Positions 46,961 to 56,573 of a stretch of DNA of 64,000 bases are shown one piece after another; the stretch's first letter is position 1; every line of letters starts with the position of its first letter. A model generated the notes under the pieces. It ran no database searches. It saw nothing but the letters and a program-made list of their open reading frames with translations, and was not told the origin of the DNA. This DNA comes from Pseudomonadota bacterium (GTDB lineage: Bacteria; Pseudomonadota; Alphaproteobacteria; Rhizobiales; Hyphomicrobiaceae), in assembly GCA_018242215.1 (NCBI GenBank), contig JAFECG010000023.1, forward strand, positions 124,001-188,000, written 5' to 3'. The translations under genes and the position numbers were made by a program.

Positions 46961-47109
46961 CAGACCTCCGCTGCGGTCTTCATGCTGCCCATCATTCCCG
47001 TCAGGAGTGATCGGCATCGGGGAGTGGTGCCATAGCAAATGCGGCTCGCCATTCCTAGCGCCGCCTCGCCGCTGCGCATTGGAGCAACACGTCCGAAAGT
47101 CTTACCACG

Positions 47110-48513
47110 ATGAGCAAGCTCGAAACCGTTCTCGAAACCTTAGGTCAATCGAAGTCTGCCGGACTTTCCCGGCTATTCGAGCTTTTGCGCATCGATAGCG
47201 TATCGACCGACCCCAATCACAAGGCGAGCTGCCTCAAGGCGGCACAATGGTGCGCGGCGACGCTGAAGGACATCGGATTCGCGGACGCCAAAGTTGTGCC
47301 GACAAGCGGCCATCCGATGGTTGTGGCACATGACCGGCTCAATCGCGATCCGAACATGCCGCACGTCTTGTTCTACGGCCATTATGACGTGCAGCCACCG
47401 GATCCTCTCGAGCTTTGGACGTCGCCGCCCTTCGAGCCCAAAATCGAAAACGATCCCGCTAACGGTGAGGTGATCGTCGCGCGGGGCGCCGAAGACAACA
47501 AGGGTCAGCTGATGACCTTCTTTGAAGCGGCACGTGCCTGGAAGACTGTTGCGGGGGATTTGCCTGTCGCCGTTTCGGTCTTGATCGAAGGCGAGGAGGA
47601 ATGCGGCTCGCCATCACTGCCGGAATTTCTCAAGACGCATGGCAACGAACTCAAGGCCGATTTGGTCCTCGTCTGCGACACGGGTCAGTGGGACAAGGAT
47701 ACGCCAGCCATCACGACGATGTTGCGCGGACTGGTCGGAGACGAGCTTGTCATCACGGGACCGACGCGCGACCTCCATTCAGGTATCTATGGCGGCCCGG
47801 TCGCGAACCCCATCCGCGTGCTTGCAAAGGTTATGGCCGCACTTCACGACGACACCGGTAAAATCGCCGTTCCGGGATTCTACGACGGCGTCCAGGAACC
47901 GACAGCCGAGCAGCTGGCACAATGGCAAGCCCTTGGGGTCAGAGCCAGATCTTTCCTCGGCTCCGTGGGCCTTTCGGTGCCTGCCGGAGAGAAGGGCCGT
48001 TCCGTCATCGAACAGCTGTGGTCGCGGCCAACGCTCGAATTCAATGGCGTGACCGGCGGCTATCAAGGTGTCGGGTCGAAGACCGTGATCCCAGCGAAGG
48101 CATCGGTGAAGATCACGTGCCGGCTGGTTTCAGGCCAGGATCCCGATCATGTCATGAAAGCGATCCGCGATTACGTCGCGACCCTCATTCCTGCCGATTG
48201 CAAGGCGACGTGGCTCGGTTCTCACGGTTCCGGCGCGATCATGTTCGACACGCACGATCCGACGATGCGCGCGGCCGCGAAGGCGCTGGAAGAAGAATGG
48301 GGCAAGCCCACTGTGCTGATGGGCAGCGGCGCGTCGATCCCGATCGTTTCATCGTTCCGCGATGCGCTTGGAATGGATAGCCTGATGATCGGGTTTGGGC
48401 TGGACGACGATCGCATCCATTCGCCCAATGAGAAGTACAACGTCCGTAGCTTCGAGAAAGGCGCCCGCAGCTGGGCGCGTATTCTTGCAGCGCTCGCCAA
48501 AAACCCTGCTTAA
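47110..48513 (+). CDS. M20-family metallo-dipeptidase
   Basis: 467 residues. It has the two-zinc catalytic pattern [21 protein letters not shown] with the bridging Asp, [16 protein letters not shown] with the catalytic Glu, CDTGQWD, and a dimerisation domain with [15 protein letters not shown]. The C-terminal His is in [10 protein letters not shown]. It resembles the carnosinase/DUG1-like branch that cleaves dipeptides or acylated amino acids. It diverges from ppdK with a 149-base gap. No signal peptide, so cytoplasmic. Confidence 0.9.
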   Translation: MSKLETVLETLGQSKSAGLSRLFELLRIDSVSTDPNHKASCLKAAQWCAATLKDIGFADAKVVPTSGHPMVVAHDRLNRDPNMPHVLFYGHYDVQPPDPLELWTSPPFEPKIENDPANGEVIVARGAEDNKGQLMTFFEAARAWKTVAGDLPVAVSVLIEGEEECGSPSLPEFLKTHGNELKADLVLVCDTGQWDKDTPAITTMLRGLVGDELVITGPTRDLHSGIYGGPVANPIRVLAKVMAALHDDTGKIAVPGFYDGVQEPTAEQLAQWQALGVRARSFLGSVGLSVPAGEKGRSVIEQLWSRPTLEFNGVTGGYQGVGSKTVIPAKASVKITCRLVSGQDPDHVMKAIRDYVATLIPADCKATWLGSHGSGAIMFDTHDPTMRAAAKALEEEWGKPTVLMGSGASIPIVSSFRDALGMDSLMIGFGLDDDRIHSPNEKYNVRSFEKGARSWARILAALAKNPA

Positions 48514-48565
48514 TAGGCCTTTGACACTACACTGTCCTTCGAAGATCAGGCGTCGAGACACCGCA

Positions 48566-49519
48566 ATGCTGAGGCCCCATTTCCTTCTGACGATCCTGAT
48601 ATTCGCAGCGCTCGGCGCGTACATGGTCCACTTTATGAGCGCTCAAGGGCGGCTGCATCCGATACCGGGCGGCACAGTCAGCGGTGGCAGTGCGACCACG
48701 GGCACAGGCTCAGGCACGAGCGGCAACACGCCGTTTGCGAACCAGCGTGCAGACAACGACGACTTGTCGAACGACCGATGGGACGACGACAATGCACAGC
48801 GCAACATTGCCGGGCAGTTCGATTATTACGTGCTGGTTCTCTCCTGGAGCCCGAGCTACTGCTCGGACGAAGGCAAGGATGATGATACCCAGTGCAACCG
48901 GCGCGACGGACGGCGCTATTCGTTCGTGTTGCATGGCCTTTGGCCGCAATACGACAGCGGCTATCCCTCGAATTGCCGGCTATCTCGACGACCATTCGTG
49001 CCTGATCCCGTGATCAACAGCATGCTCGACATCATGCCGAGCCGTGGCCTCGTCATTCATGAATACCGTGCGCACGGGACATGCTCTGGACTGGATCCCG
49101 TCCGATATTTCGCCCTGGCGCATCGGCTGTTTGAGGGAATCAACATCCCGAAACGCTTTCAGAATCCGTTCGAGTCGCAGATCGTGTCGGCTCAGGACGT
49201 CAAAAGATCTTTCCTTGAGGCCAACCCTCAGTTTCGGCCCGATATGATCGCCGTCGTCTGCGGCGGTGCTGGCGGCATGCTGAAGGAAGTGCGGCTTTGC
49301 CTGTCCAAGGACGGCGCGCCCCGCAACTGCGGCCAGAACGAAACGCGGCGTAACCTCTGCTCGGCGAACCAGGTATTCATTCCGCCGGCGCGCTCGACGG
49401 CCCGAAATTGGGGAAATGAGCAGCCAGTGACGTTGCCAACACCGCCGAACGGAGATGCAACGGGCGCGGATCACCTTCCGGGCCCGTCGATGAACTACGA
49501 TTATCGTCGGGCGCAGTGA
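48566..49519 (+). CDS. Ribonuclease T2, membrane-anchored
   Basis: 317 residues. An N-terminal hydrophobic helix (LLTILIFAALGAYMVHFM, about 7-24) is followed by a Gly/Ser/Thr and Asp-rich linker (about 30-80), then the T2 domain. The domain contains CAS1 FVLHGLWPQY (His123) and CAS2 HEYRAHGTCSG (Glu166, His170) with several disulfide cysteines. It should cleave RNA in the periplasm, giving 3'-phosphates. The stop lies only 15 bases from the converging hypothetical gene. The ATG at 48566 puts the membrane helix at the start. Confidence 0.9.
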   Translation: MLRPHFLLTILIFAALGAYMVHFMSAQGRLHPIPGGTVSGGSATTGTGSGTSGNTPFANQRADNDDLSNDRWDDDNAQRNIAGQFDYYVLVLSWSPSYCSDEGKDDDTQCNRRDGRRYSFVLHGLWPQYDSGYPSNCRLSRRPFVPDPVINSMLDIMPSRGLVIHEYRAHGTCSGLDPVRYFALAHRLFEGINIPKRFQNPFESQIVSAQDVKRSFLEANPQFRPDMIAVVCGGAGGMLKEVRLCLSKDGAPRNCGQNETRRNLCSANQVFIPPARSTARNWGNEQPVTLPTPPNGDATGADHLPGPSMNYDYRRAQ

Positions 49520-49534
49520 TGCGTCAGATGACCT

Positions 49535-50290
49535 TCACGCCACTTTGCGCACGCGCTCCGGTCGCCACAAGCGCGGGGCATCAGCAATCCAGCCAGCACC
49601 TGGAGGCGAGGCTGACGATTCGATCGCCATCGGATTGAGGCTCCAACCGTCCGCGATCGCGAACACGTGCTCTTCGGTCGGGTACAGTTGCAGTTCCCCT
49701 CCGAGATCACCATGGCGTTCCCGAATGCCCCTAACCTCTAAGAAGGACAAGCCAAGTCGCCGCTCTTCTAAGGTGGGCTTTCCTGATTGCCAAATGACAC
49801 CCGCTTCTCCGATGGCGAAAATTCGAAAGCGTCGCTTTTTCTCAAAACGGGCCCAGGCATAGAAATCTATAATCGGGAATGCCGCAAAATATTGGACGTT
49901 GGCGAAGTGGCCGCCGAGGCGCTGCAGGAGCGGCGTTACCTTGTCGACAAATCCTTCCCCGGCGGGAATTGGCAGCGATTCCCCGGCAACGATGGTCCAG
50001 CCTTTTATCGGCGGCGAGATGAAGACGATCGAGCCGGAAATTTCTGGATCATAGATTGCGCCAATCCCGGAGCTCCAATTGGCGGGGCGCAACTGGCCCA
50101 GCCCGAGCGCGGAAGCCAGGGCGGACGCGTCTTCGGTTCGAACGGCCAGCCAAGCCATCTCGCTTCCGAACGCGCGCGGCCGGTCGGCAGTATTTGCGAG
50201 GCGGATGTGGCGTGGAAGAAGACGCGGCCCGAGGACCGTCGCCGCGATCACGACGGTCAGAATGACGAGAACGACGACCGATAAAAGCAC
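49535..50290 (-). CDS. Hypothetical membrane-anchored protein
   Basis: 251 residues, not recognised. One N-terminal transmembrane helix (LLSVVVLVILTVVIAATVLGP) and a globular part containing EMAWLAVRTEDASALASAL, GSIVFISPPIKGWTIVAG, FPIIDFYAWARFEKKRRFRIFAIGE and PTEEHVFAIADGWSLNP. The WTIVAG-plus-AFAI pattern is seen in proteins annotated only as hypothetical or DUF in several phyla; no function is claimed. The start is GTG at 50290 with a weak ribosome site. Confidence 0.7.
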   Translation of the reverse strand: MLLSVVVLVILTVVIAATVLGPRLLPRHIRLANTADRPRAFGSEMAWLAVRTEDASALASALGLGQLRPANWSSGIGAIYDPEISGSIVFISPPIKGWTIVAGESLPIPAGEGFVDKVTPLLQRLGGHFANVQYFAAFPIIDFYAWARFEKKRRFRIFAIGEAGVIWQSGKPTLEERRLGLSFLEVRGIRERHGDLGGELQLYPTEEHVFAIADGWSLNPMAIESSASPPGAGWIADAPRLWRPERVRKVA

Positions 50291-50410
50291 GGAATGAACC
50301 GTACGATGTCAAAAATCCCAAAGGCAATCATTGAGCCGAGTTGGGGCAATTCTCAAGCGCCGTGGGCCATTTGCGTGGTGAAAACTATCATCACCACAAT
50401 GACAATCCCG

Positions 50411-50442
50411 CCGCAAAAAGAACCGGGGCCAAAAGGCCCCGG
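50411..50442 (-). terminator. Intrinsic terminator of the porin gene
   Basis: Hairpin CCGGGGCC-TTTT-GGCCCCGG (50423-50442 on the reverse strand) followed by TTCTTTTTGC, about 40 bases after the porin stop. Confidence 0.85.
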
Positions 50443-50482
50443 CCATCTGCGACGGAATTATGGGTTGGCTTTACTTAGATAA

Positions 50483-51280
50483 TTACGGGAGGTTGACACC
50501 GGCTGTGAAAATAAAGTGGTTCGAGTCAACGACGGGTCCGCCATTTGCGTCAGAGATGTTCGTATCCCAGTAGCGGAAGTCCATAAAGTACTTGTCCACT
50601 GCCAGCTTCAGGCCCGCATTCCAGTAGGTGTAATTATCGGCTCCACATGCGCAGGGCGAGAAGCCACTTTCGCCTTCCGTATAACCAACGACACCGCTGA
50701 TTGTCGGTGTGAACATGTAGAAGTTCGGTAACGTGTAAGCAGCGTTACCTTCAACCGTCCAGGTCTCACCGTAGTTATTACCCTGGTCGGGCGTGTAGTA
50801 GAATGTAACGCCTGTCGATAAGTTCGGAATTGGTGTCGTATACGTGCCGGCGGCTTTTAACTCGATGTAGTCACCATTATCATTACGCCCTAGAGAAAGG
50901 GGATTCAACGGGCTGATCGAGTTGTCCGGATACGTATAATAGAGAATACCAAAATCGAAAGCGAGGGGTCCTACCACTGGACGGACGCCTGCATACATAT
51001 CCAACTCGACCGGACCAAGCGGATCGGCGATGTTCGAGCCCCAGAAATCCAAGTACCACGTCAGATCGGGCTTGCCGTACGTGAATTCAATGAACGGCTG
51101 GAAGGCCGGATCGCCGTTGCTAAAAGAGATACCGCGGAACATGTAGTCGCTAGTACCCGTGATGCTGATCGAGTAGCCGAACTTGTTCACGTCATCGTCG
51201 GCAAGCGCAGCCGTCGACATGCCCAGCGCGGCGACCGCCGCCACGCCTGCCGCGCTCAAGAAACTTCTGATATTCGTCAT
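50483..51280 (-). CDS. TorF-like putative porin
   Basis: 265 residues with a signal peptide (about 1-27, ending STAALA), then beta-strand-rich sequence of the TorF family (TIGR02001): YSISITGTSDYMFRGISFSNGDPAFQPFIEFTYG, LDFWGSNIADPLGPVELDMYAGVRP, and a C-terminal strand ending FIFTAGVNLP. These are outer-membrane channels of uncertain substrate. Codon third positions are more AT-rich than the surroundings, so it may be highly expressed or acquired. A strong terminator follows. Confidence 0.85.
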   Translation of the reverse strand: MTNIRSFLSAAGVAAVAALGMSTAALADDDVNKFGYSISITGTSDYMFRGISFSNGDPAFQPFIEFTYGKPDLTWYLDFWGSNIADPLGPVELDMYAGVRPVVGPLAFDFGILYYTYPDNSISPLNPLSLGRNDNGDYIELKAAGTYTTPIPNLSTGVTFYYTPDQGNNYGETWTVEGNAAYTLPNFYMFTPTISGVVGYTEGESGFSPCACGADNYTYWNAGLKLAVDKYFMDFRYWDTNISDANGGPVVDSNHFIFTAGVNLP

Positions 51281-51654
51281 AAGACAACCCCCGTCCCAGA
51301 TCTGCGGTTCGCAGCACCCGCTCTATGCGGACAACGCGACTCTCAACCGCTCCGAGGCTAGAGAAACTTTTTTGCGGGAGGCGCACAAGCAATTAGGCGC
51401 CAAAATGTGTGACTTGCCCCACCAATGTTACCTCTTAGCAACGGTGCCAGGATAAGAAGCCCACCGTCATAATATCTGCCTTGAAATTGTGCACGAAACT
51501 GCCTCTCGAAAGGCCAAGTTGCAGGCAGATTGCAACAGCGAGCGGCATTTTTGAACATCGATTTGACTCGGCCTCCCTGGAGCCTTGTATTGTCCCGAGG
51601 CAACACTTTTCGTATCCATCACCTACGGGCGTCCCGACCGCGAAGCTCAAGAGC
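51281..51654. other. 374-base divergent promoter region
   Basis: Between the porin and SDR starts. It is more AT-rich than average at 51365-51560 but lacks any gene or repeat I can support. It must hold the porin promoter and that of the SDR. Confidence 0.5.
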
Positions 51655-52395
51655 ATGACCCGACCTCAAGATGCGCCGCCCACAGCGCTGATTACAGGTG
51701 CTGCCCGCCGAATCGGGAATGCGCTTGCGCTGGACCTCGCGCAGGCGGGCTGGACGATCGCCATTCATTATCGGAAGTCGGCCGCTGATGCCGACCGTCT
51801 CGTTCAGGCCATCGAAGCGCGCGGAGGACAGGCCCGTTCGTTTCAGGCGGATCTCGCCGACCCGGAGGCACCGGAGGCCCTCTTCGCGAACGTTGTCCGC
51901 GAACTCGGGCCACCGACGGTTCTCATAAACAATGCATCGGAGTTTCTGCCGGATACGATCCAGTCTCTCGACAATGCCACGTGGGATCTGCATCTTGGGA
52001 TCAATCTCAAGACTCCGGTTTTTCTCGCCCAGGCAATGGCCAAGAACCTGCCGACGGCATCAGAAGGCAATATCATCAACATCATCGATCAACGCGTCTG
52101 GAACCTGACGCCGGAGTTCTTTTCCTACACGATCTCAAAGGCCGGCCTCTGGACGGCAACGCGGACGCTCGCGCAGGCGCTCGCGCCACGAATCCGCGTC
52201 AACGCCATCGGACCGGGACCAGTGCTGCGCAGTATTCACCAGACGGATGATGACTTCGAGCGCGAGAGTCGGTCGACGCTTCTTGGACGCGGCGCTTCGA
52301 CCGACGAAATCGCGGCAGCCGTCCGTTTCATCCTCGCGACGCCTTCGCTTACGGGCCAGATGATTGCGCTCGACGGCGGACAACACCTCACGTGA
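51655..52395 (+). CDS. FolM/pteridine-reductase-like SDR
   Basis: 246 residues. It has TGAARRIGNALALDLAQAGW (TGxxRRIG, typical of FolM and pteridine reductases), the cofactor-specificity Arg in HYRKS, NNASEFLPDTI, and Tyr/Lys in SYTISKAGLWTATRTLAQALAPRIRVNAIGPGPVL. It may reduce dihydromonapterin or dihydrofolate with NADPH. A longer frame from 51481 lacks conserved sequence; the ribosome site before 51655 is weak. Confidence 0.85.
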   Translation: MTRPQDAPPTALITGAARRIGNALALDLAQAGWTIAIHYRKSAADADRLVQAIEARGGQARSFQADLADPEAPEALFANVVRELGPPTVLINNASEFLPDTIQSLDNATWDLHLGINLKTPVFLAQAMAKNLPTASEGNIINIIDQRVWNLTPEFFSYTISKAGLWTATRTLAQALAPRIRVNAIGPGPVLRSIHQTDDDFERESRSTLLGRGASTDEIAAAVRFILATPSLTGQMIALDGGQHLT

Positions 52396-52610
52396 CCCTG
52401 GCGGCCCGCCCCCCGGAATGTCCGGCCCACGGCTAACAATGCCGTAATCTCTCCCCGCGCCGCTCGTAATGCTGCCTAATTGCTTGGCGACTTTGGGAAT
52501 CGGGTCCAAACGGGGGGCTCATCAACACTTTTTTAACGTTAAGCGCCTACGAACCTTAATGGTTATGTTGGGCGCCTTCACCGGGGGTGCCGCGTCTTAT
52601 GGGTGTAACC

Positions 52611-53957
52611 ATGCTTCGCCGCGTTCGGACGCCACTGGCGTTCGTCTTCGCCGCAGCCGTTCCAATGGCTGCCATGTCGCTGCCCGCACAGGCTGCGGGA
52701 CTTCCTCAGGTCGAACTCAGCACAAAGAACAAGGTCCCGGCGTGCACGACGCCAGGGCGTCTGATGGGTTTTCTGGAAAGCCGAAACCCGAGCATCGATC
52801 CCCGTTTCCGGACGATCGCCGCTGACTACATGCGGATCGGCAACCAGCTCAAGATCCGCTGGGACATCGCCTTCTTCCAGATGATGCTCGAGACGGGCAA
52901 TCTGACGTTCCGCGGCGATGTGCAAGCCAATCAGAACAATTTTGCGGGCATGGGGGCCACGGGCAGCCGTGTGCCAGGCGAAAGCTTCCCCGACGTTGCG
53001 ACCGGCGTCAAAGCCCACCTTCAGCATCTTCTGATGTATGCAGGCGAGCACATCGACGATCCGGTGGCCGAGCGCACGCGCAAAGTGCAGGAATGGGGCA
53101 TCCTGACCAGCTGGCAGAAGTCAATCTCCGGCCCCATCACCTACGATCAATTGGCAAAGCAGTGGGCTCCGACGTCGCGCCGTTATGGCCGCGAAATAGC
53201 GGGACTGGCCGAAGCCTTCTATGGCAGCCCCTGCAAGAGCCCCGATCCGCAACCGGAACTCATGGCGCTCGCACAGCCCGGCGGCGGTGCATCCAAAGCC
53301 ACGGCTTCTACAGAGAAACCGCAGACCGATGGCGCGGCGACGCAAACGGCGTCGGAAACTGACGCGGCGGCCGATTCGGGAACCTATATCTCGGGCGCCG
53401 CGCTGGCGAAGCGTGCCGTTGAGGAAGCACGGAAATCCGGCTCGTTCGGGCGTTCGAGCCTTGGTGCGGAATCCTTGATCCCGGCGTCCGACACGGCTCC
53501 TGCCGTCGGCGAACCCCAGGCTTCCGACGCGGCGCCGACCTCGTTCAAGATCATCAACGCCGCCACGACACCCGAAGATGATGCATCTTCTGCTGATGCG
53601 CCGAACTCTGCGGATTCCGCAGCTATCGTGCCACCGGCGAAAAAATCGTCGAGCAAAAAGGTGCAAACGGCCGCCCTTGGCGCTGGAACGAAGACCGCAA
53701 TGACGCTGCCTGCCGCTGGCGTCAAGCCGAAGTGCAAGGTCTGGACCGCGAGTTATGGCGGCAATCATTCCGTGATCATCAGGGCCCGTGGGGACGCGCA
53801 AGACAATTACACGGTGCTCGACGTCAATGAGGGATCGGAGAAGCGCGAAGCCGATGCCTATATCGCCGCTTATGCCAAAGGTGGTGTGAAGGTCGGGGAA
53901 TTTGCAAACCCGTCACAAGCGCTCGACAAGGCCTTCGAACTCTGCCCGGACGGTTGA
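52611..53957 (+). CDS. Secreted glucosaminidase-type protein, copy 1
   Basis: 448 residues: signal peptide (about 1-29, ending LPAQA), a peptidoglycan-hydrolase (glucosaminidase/LysM-like hydrolase fold) domain with catalytic-type Glu94 in FFQMMLETGNLTF and NNFAGMGATG...FPDVATGVKAHLQHLLMYAG, then a low-complexity Ala/Ser/Asp linker (about 225-370) and a 74-residue C-terminal module framed by two cysteines (375 and 445). The module recurs in the next gene. The start is uncertain (ATG 52599 possible). It probably trims cell wall in the periplasm. Confidence 0.82.
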   Translation: MLRRVRTPLAFVFAAAVPMAAMSLPAQAAGLPQVELSTKNKVPACTTPGRLMGFLESRNPSIDPRFRTIAADYMRIGNQLKIRWDIAFFQMMLETGNLTFRGDVQANQNNFAGMGATGSRVPGESFPDVATGVKAHLQHLLMYAGEHIDDPVAERTRKVQEWGILTSWQKSISGPITYDQLAKQWAPTSRRYGREIAGLAEAFYGSPCKSPDPQPELMALAQPGGGASKATASTEKPQTDGAATQTASETDAAADSGTYISGAALAKRAVEEARKSGSFGRSSLGAESLIPASDTAPAVGEPQASDAAPTSFKIINAATTPEDDASSADAPNSADSAAIVPPAKKSSSKKVQTAALGAGTKTAMTLPAAGVKPKCKVWTASYGGNHSVIIRARGDAQDNYTVLDVNEGSEKREADAYIAAYAKGGVKVGEFANPSQALDKAFELCPDG

Positions 53958-53987
53958 TCTCAGACGCCGTCGCAGAGGGTCGTTCCA

Positions 53988-55448
53988 ATGGCATCAATGC
54001 CGACCGTATCCCGGATTCTGACTGCGGCCCTGGCATCGGGGCTGCTTATAACCGGCCTGACCAACGCCGAGGCCGCTCCGCCAATCCGGACGGGCGATCG
54101 AAATCAGGTTCCCTCCTGCGTCACGCCAGAACGGCTCATGGCGTTTGTCGGCGAGCACAATGCGCGCCTTGATCCGCGGTATCGCGAGATCGCTCGGTGG
54201 TACAAATACTATGGCGAGGGCTGGCGAGTCCGTTGGGACTATGCGTTCTTTCAGATGCTGCTCGAGACGAATTACCTGAGCTATCGTCGCGGAGATGGAC
54301 GGCGCGGAGACGTCTGGGAAACGCAAAACAATTTCGCAGGCATCGGCGCGACCGGTGGTGGCGTCCGTGGTGAGCGCTTTCCTGACGTCAAAACCGGGGT
54401 TCACGCGCAGATCCAGCACCTCGTCGCGTATTCTGGCGAACACCTGGCTGCACCGATTGCCAAGCGCACGCGCGAGAACCAGGACGACATCATCGCCGAA
54501 TCCAACAGGCTCGGCCGCCCCGTGACGTTCGGAGATCTGGCACGACGGTGGGCAGCCGACCGGACCTACGGCAAGTCAATCGATTTTGTGGCGAACCTCT
54601 TCCGGCAGCACTACTGCGATCAGCCAGCACGCGCTGCCGAAACCGATGCGCCCCCGGCACCCTTACAAATGCGACGGGAGTGGCGGTATCCCTTCCGGCC
54701 ACCTTCCGGTCTCGGCGGCCCGAAGCCGGAGGACCTTGCCAATCCGGTTCCCGATGCTCAACCCGAGGGGCGGGAAATCCTTCCGTGGCTCGCGAAGCCC
54801 AAGACGGCCAGCTCTCGGGCGGTCCGTGGCCATGCCGTTGCCGCGATCTCTAAAAAATCGGCGATAAAAACGCATAAACATGCGTCGAAGATTTCCAAGG
54901 AACGCAAGTCAGCTCAGAAGGCGAAGAAAAAGTCGGCGCCCCTTTCGACAGCGGACCGATCTGCGGAAGGTTCGTGGACAGCAACGACGGCGGTTCAACA
55001 TGAGGATAGTGTTGCCGCTCCCACGCCATCGAAAACTGTCGACGCACAAACTCCAGAGCCCACGGAGCAAATCGCGGCGAAGACTGAAAGCACAAGCTTT
55101 CTTCCGTGGCTGCCGACATTCCGAATTTCTCCCGAGCCACCGCAGCCGTCGCGGCTTGGTGGGCCCTTGCCGGCCGAACTCGGCGCTGCTGCGAAGGCTG
55201 CGGAATCTGCTCCTCCTCCGCCGTGCAAGATCCTGACAGCGAGCTACGGCGGCCGAAAGACGCTCCTCATTCGCGCGCGATCGGGCGACGAAGTCCAATA
55301 CACCGCGCTTACGATTATCGACGGCTTCGAAAAGCCGATGTTCGAAGCCTATGCTCGGACGGAAGCGGTCGGAGCCGAGATCGTCGGCGAATATGCGACA
55401 CCCGATGCGGCGCTCGCCGACGCCAAATTCAACTGTCCCGACGACTGA
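53988..55448 (+). CDS. Secreted glucosaminidase-type protein, copy 2
   Basis: 486 residues, paralogous to the preceding gene (30 bases upstream) with the same order: signal peptide (about 1-29), hydrolase domain with Glu93 in FFQMLLETNYLSY and NNFAGIGATGG...FPDVKTGVHAQIQHLVAYSG, a longer Lys/Ser-rich linker (about 270-400) and the C-terminal module (413-486). The copies share 33 of 74 residues in the module without a gap. AGGG lies 9 bases before the ATG. The pair is probably co-transcribed. Confidence 0.82.
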   Translation: MASMPTVSRILTAALASGLLITGLTNAEAAPPIRTGDRNQVPSCVTPERLMAFVGEHNARLDPRYREIARWYKYYGEGWRVRWDYAFFQMLLETNYLSYRRGDGRRGDVWETQNNFAGIGATGGGVRGERFPDVKTGVHAQIQHLVAYSGEHLAAPIAKRTRENQDDIIAESNRLGRPVTFGDLARRWAADRTYGKSIDFVANLFRQHYCDQPARAAETDAPPAPLQMRREWRYPFRPPSGLGGPKPEDLANPVPDAQPEGREILPWLAKPKTASSRAVRGHAVAAISKKSAIKTHKHASKISKERKSAQKAKKKSAPLSTADRSAEGSWTATTAVQHEDSVAAPTPSKTVDAQTPEPTEQIAAKTESTSFLPWLPTFRISPEPPQPSRLGGPLPAELGAAAKAAESAPPPPCKILTASYGGRKTLLIRARSGDEVQYTALTIIDGFEKPMFEAYARTEAVGAEIVGEYATPDAALADAKFNCPDD

Positions 55449-55467
55449 ACGTCCTCCCCGCGTCGTA

Positions 55468-56439
55468 TCACTCTGAAGAGGGCGCCAGATACTTGAGCGC
55501 TGCGGTCGACGCCGCGCCGCCGACAACGCACGGAATGCCGGCCTCGACCTGGCCCATTACACCAGCCGCAACACAGCCCAGGGCGAATACCGTCTGCCCC
55601 GCCTGGCCCCACCAGTTGTAATTGCGCAGGTTTTCAGGACCTTTCGCTTTTAACTCGTCGATCGACGCCAGCGCGTCCTTGCGGAGCTTCGCGAGTTCCA
55701 GCGTCTCTGCCGCGTCGATGACTTCTTCGAGGGGTTTCCTGACCTTGGGATCGCAGTCGTTCGATATTTTCTTCAGCATCGTCAGAAGATCGTCATTGCG
55801 CGAAGCATTCTGCGCGAGCGTCCACTTCGCCATCGCGCCGATCGTCAGGTAGTCGACTTTGTCTTTGTCGAGCGACAGCACAAGAGCCGCGACAATACGC
55901 CGGACGGGCGCCTCCCATCCCGTTGCGAAGTAGTAACCCCAGTTGAGATCGATGACGCCGGAATCATCCTTGATGGAGAGTTCTGTCAGAGTCGGCTTGT
56001 TGCCGAAGACGTATCGGTCGATCAGCACTTTTCGTGCCGGCATACGCTCGACGAATTTCGTCATCGTGTCGCGCCAGTGCGGCATGCCCGAATACGCAAT
56101 CGCCTTTATGACGATGACTTGATTTTCAGGCGGCAGCGGAAACATTTTCGCAACCAGGTCTTCCGCGATGCGCGGATTGGCGCCCAGCACTCCTGCGACG
56201 AACCCGATATAAACGCCGCTCTGGTCCGTATCCTTCGTGACGCCGAGCGACGACATTGCCTTCACGGCTTCCGGCAACCGCTGCGGATCGGGATGCATGC
56301 GGTAGATGTTGATCCATCTGAGGAGCTCTTCCGCATTTTGGAACGGCTTCGGCTGCTTGTGCTTTGCCGGTTTTGCCAGCGCGATTGCCGGCAGGACAAC
56401 GAGAAGAGCGAGGCCAAGACTGGCGATGACGCGACGCAT
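55468..56439 (-). CDS. Secreted hypothetical protein with glycine-rich C-terminal hydrophobic region
   Basis: 323 residues: a signal peptide (about 1-22, ending AIALA), then helical sequence (AEELLRWINIYRMHPDPQRLPEAVKAMSSLG, GVYIGFVAGVLGANPRIAEDLVAKMFPLPPENQVIVIKAIAYSG, HWRDTMTKFVERMP). The C-terminal part is Gly/Ala/Val-rich (TVFALGCVAAGVMGQVEAGIPCVVGGAASTAALKYLAP), able to form a membrane hairpin. Family not recognised. GAGGGGGGTGTC lies directly before the ATG. It converges on the tandem hydrolases with a 19-base gap. Confidence 0.78.
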   Translation of the reverse strand: MRRVIASLGLALLVVLPAIALAKPAKHKQPKPFQNAEELLRWINIYRMHPDPQRLPEAVKAMSSLGVTKDTDQSGVYIGFVAGVLGANPRIAEDLVAKMFPLPPENQVIVIKAIAYSGMPHWRDTMTKFVERMPARKVLIDRYVFGNKPTLTELSIKDDSGVIDLNWGYYFATGWEAPVRRIVAALVLSLDKDKVDYLTIGAMAKWTLAQNASRNDDLLTMLKKISNDCDPKVRKPLEEVIDAAETLELAKLRKDALASIDELKAKGPENLRNYNWWGQAGQTVFALGCVAAGVMGQVEAGIPCVVGGAASTAALKYLAPSSE

Positions 56440-56573
56440 GACACCCCCCTCGGCGCATCCGGATATGCTGATCTTTCAATGAAATTGGACAGCATCCCTT
56501 CGGCGTGGTGTTTTTGTGGCGCACGGCACGACGCCTTGCTTGACCTCGGCGGCAGCCCAATTTTAGGTGCGCC

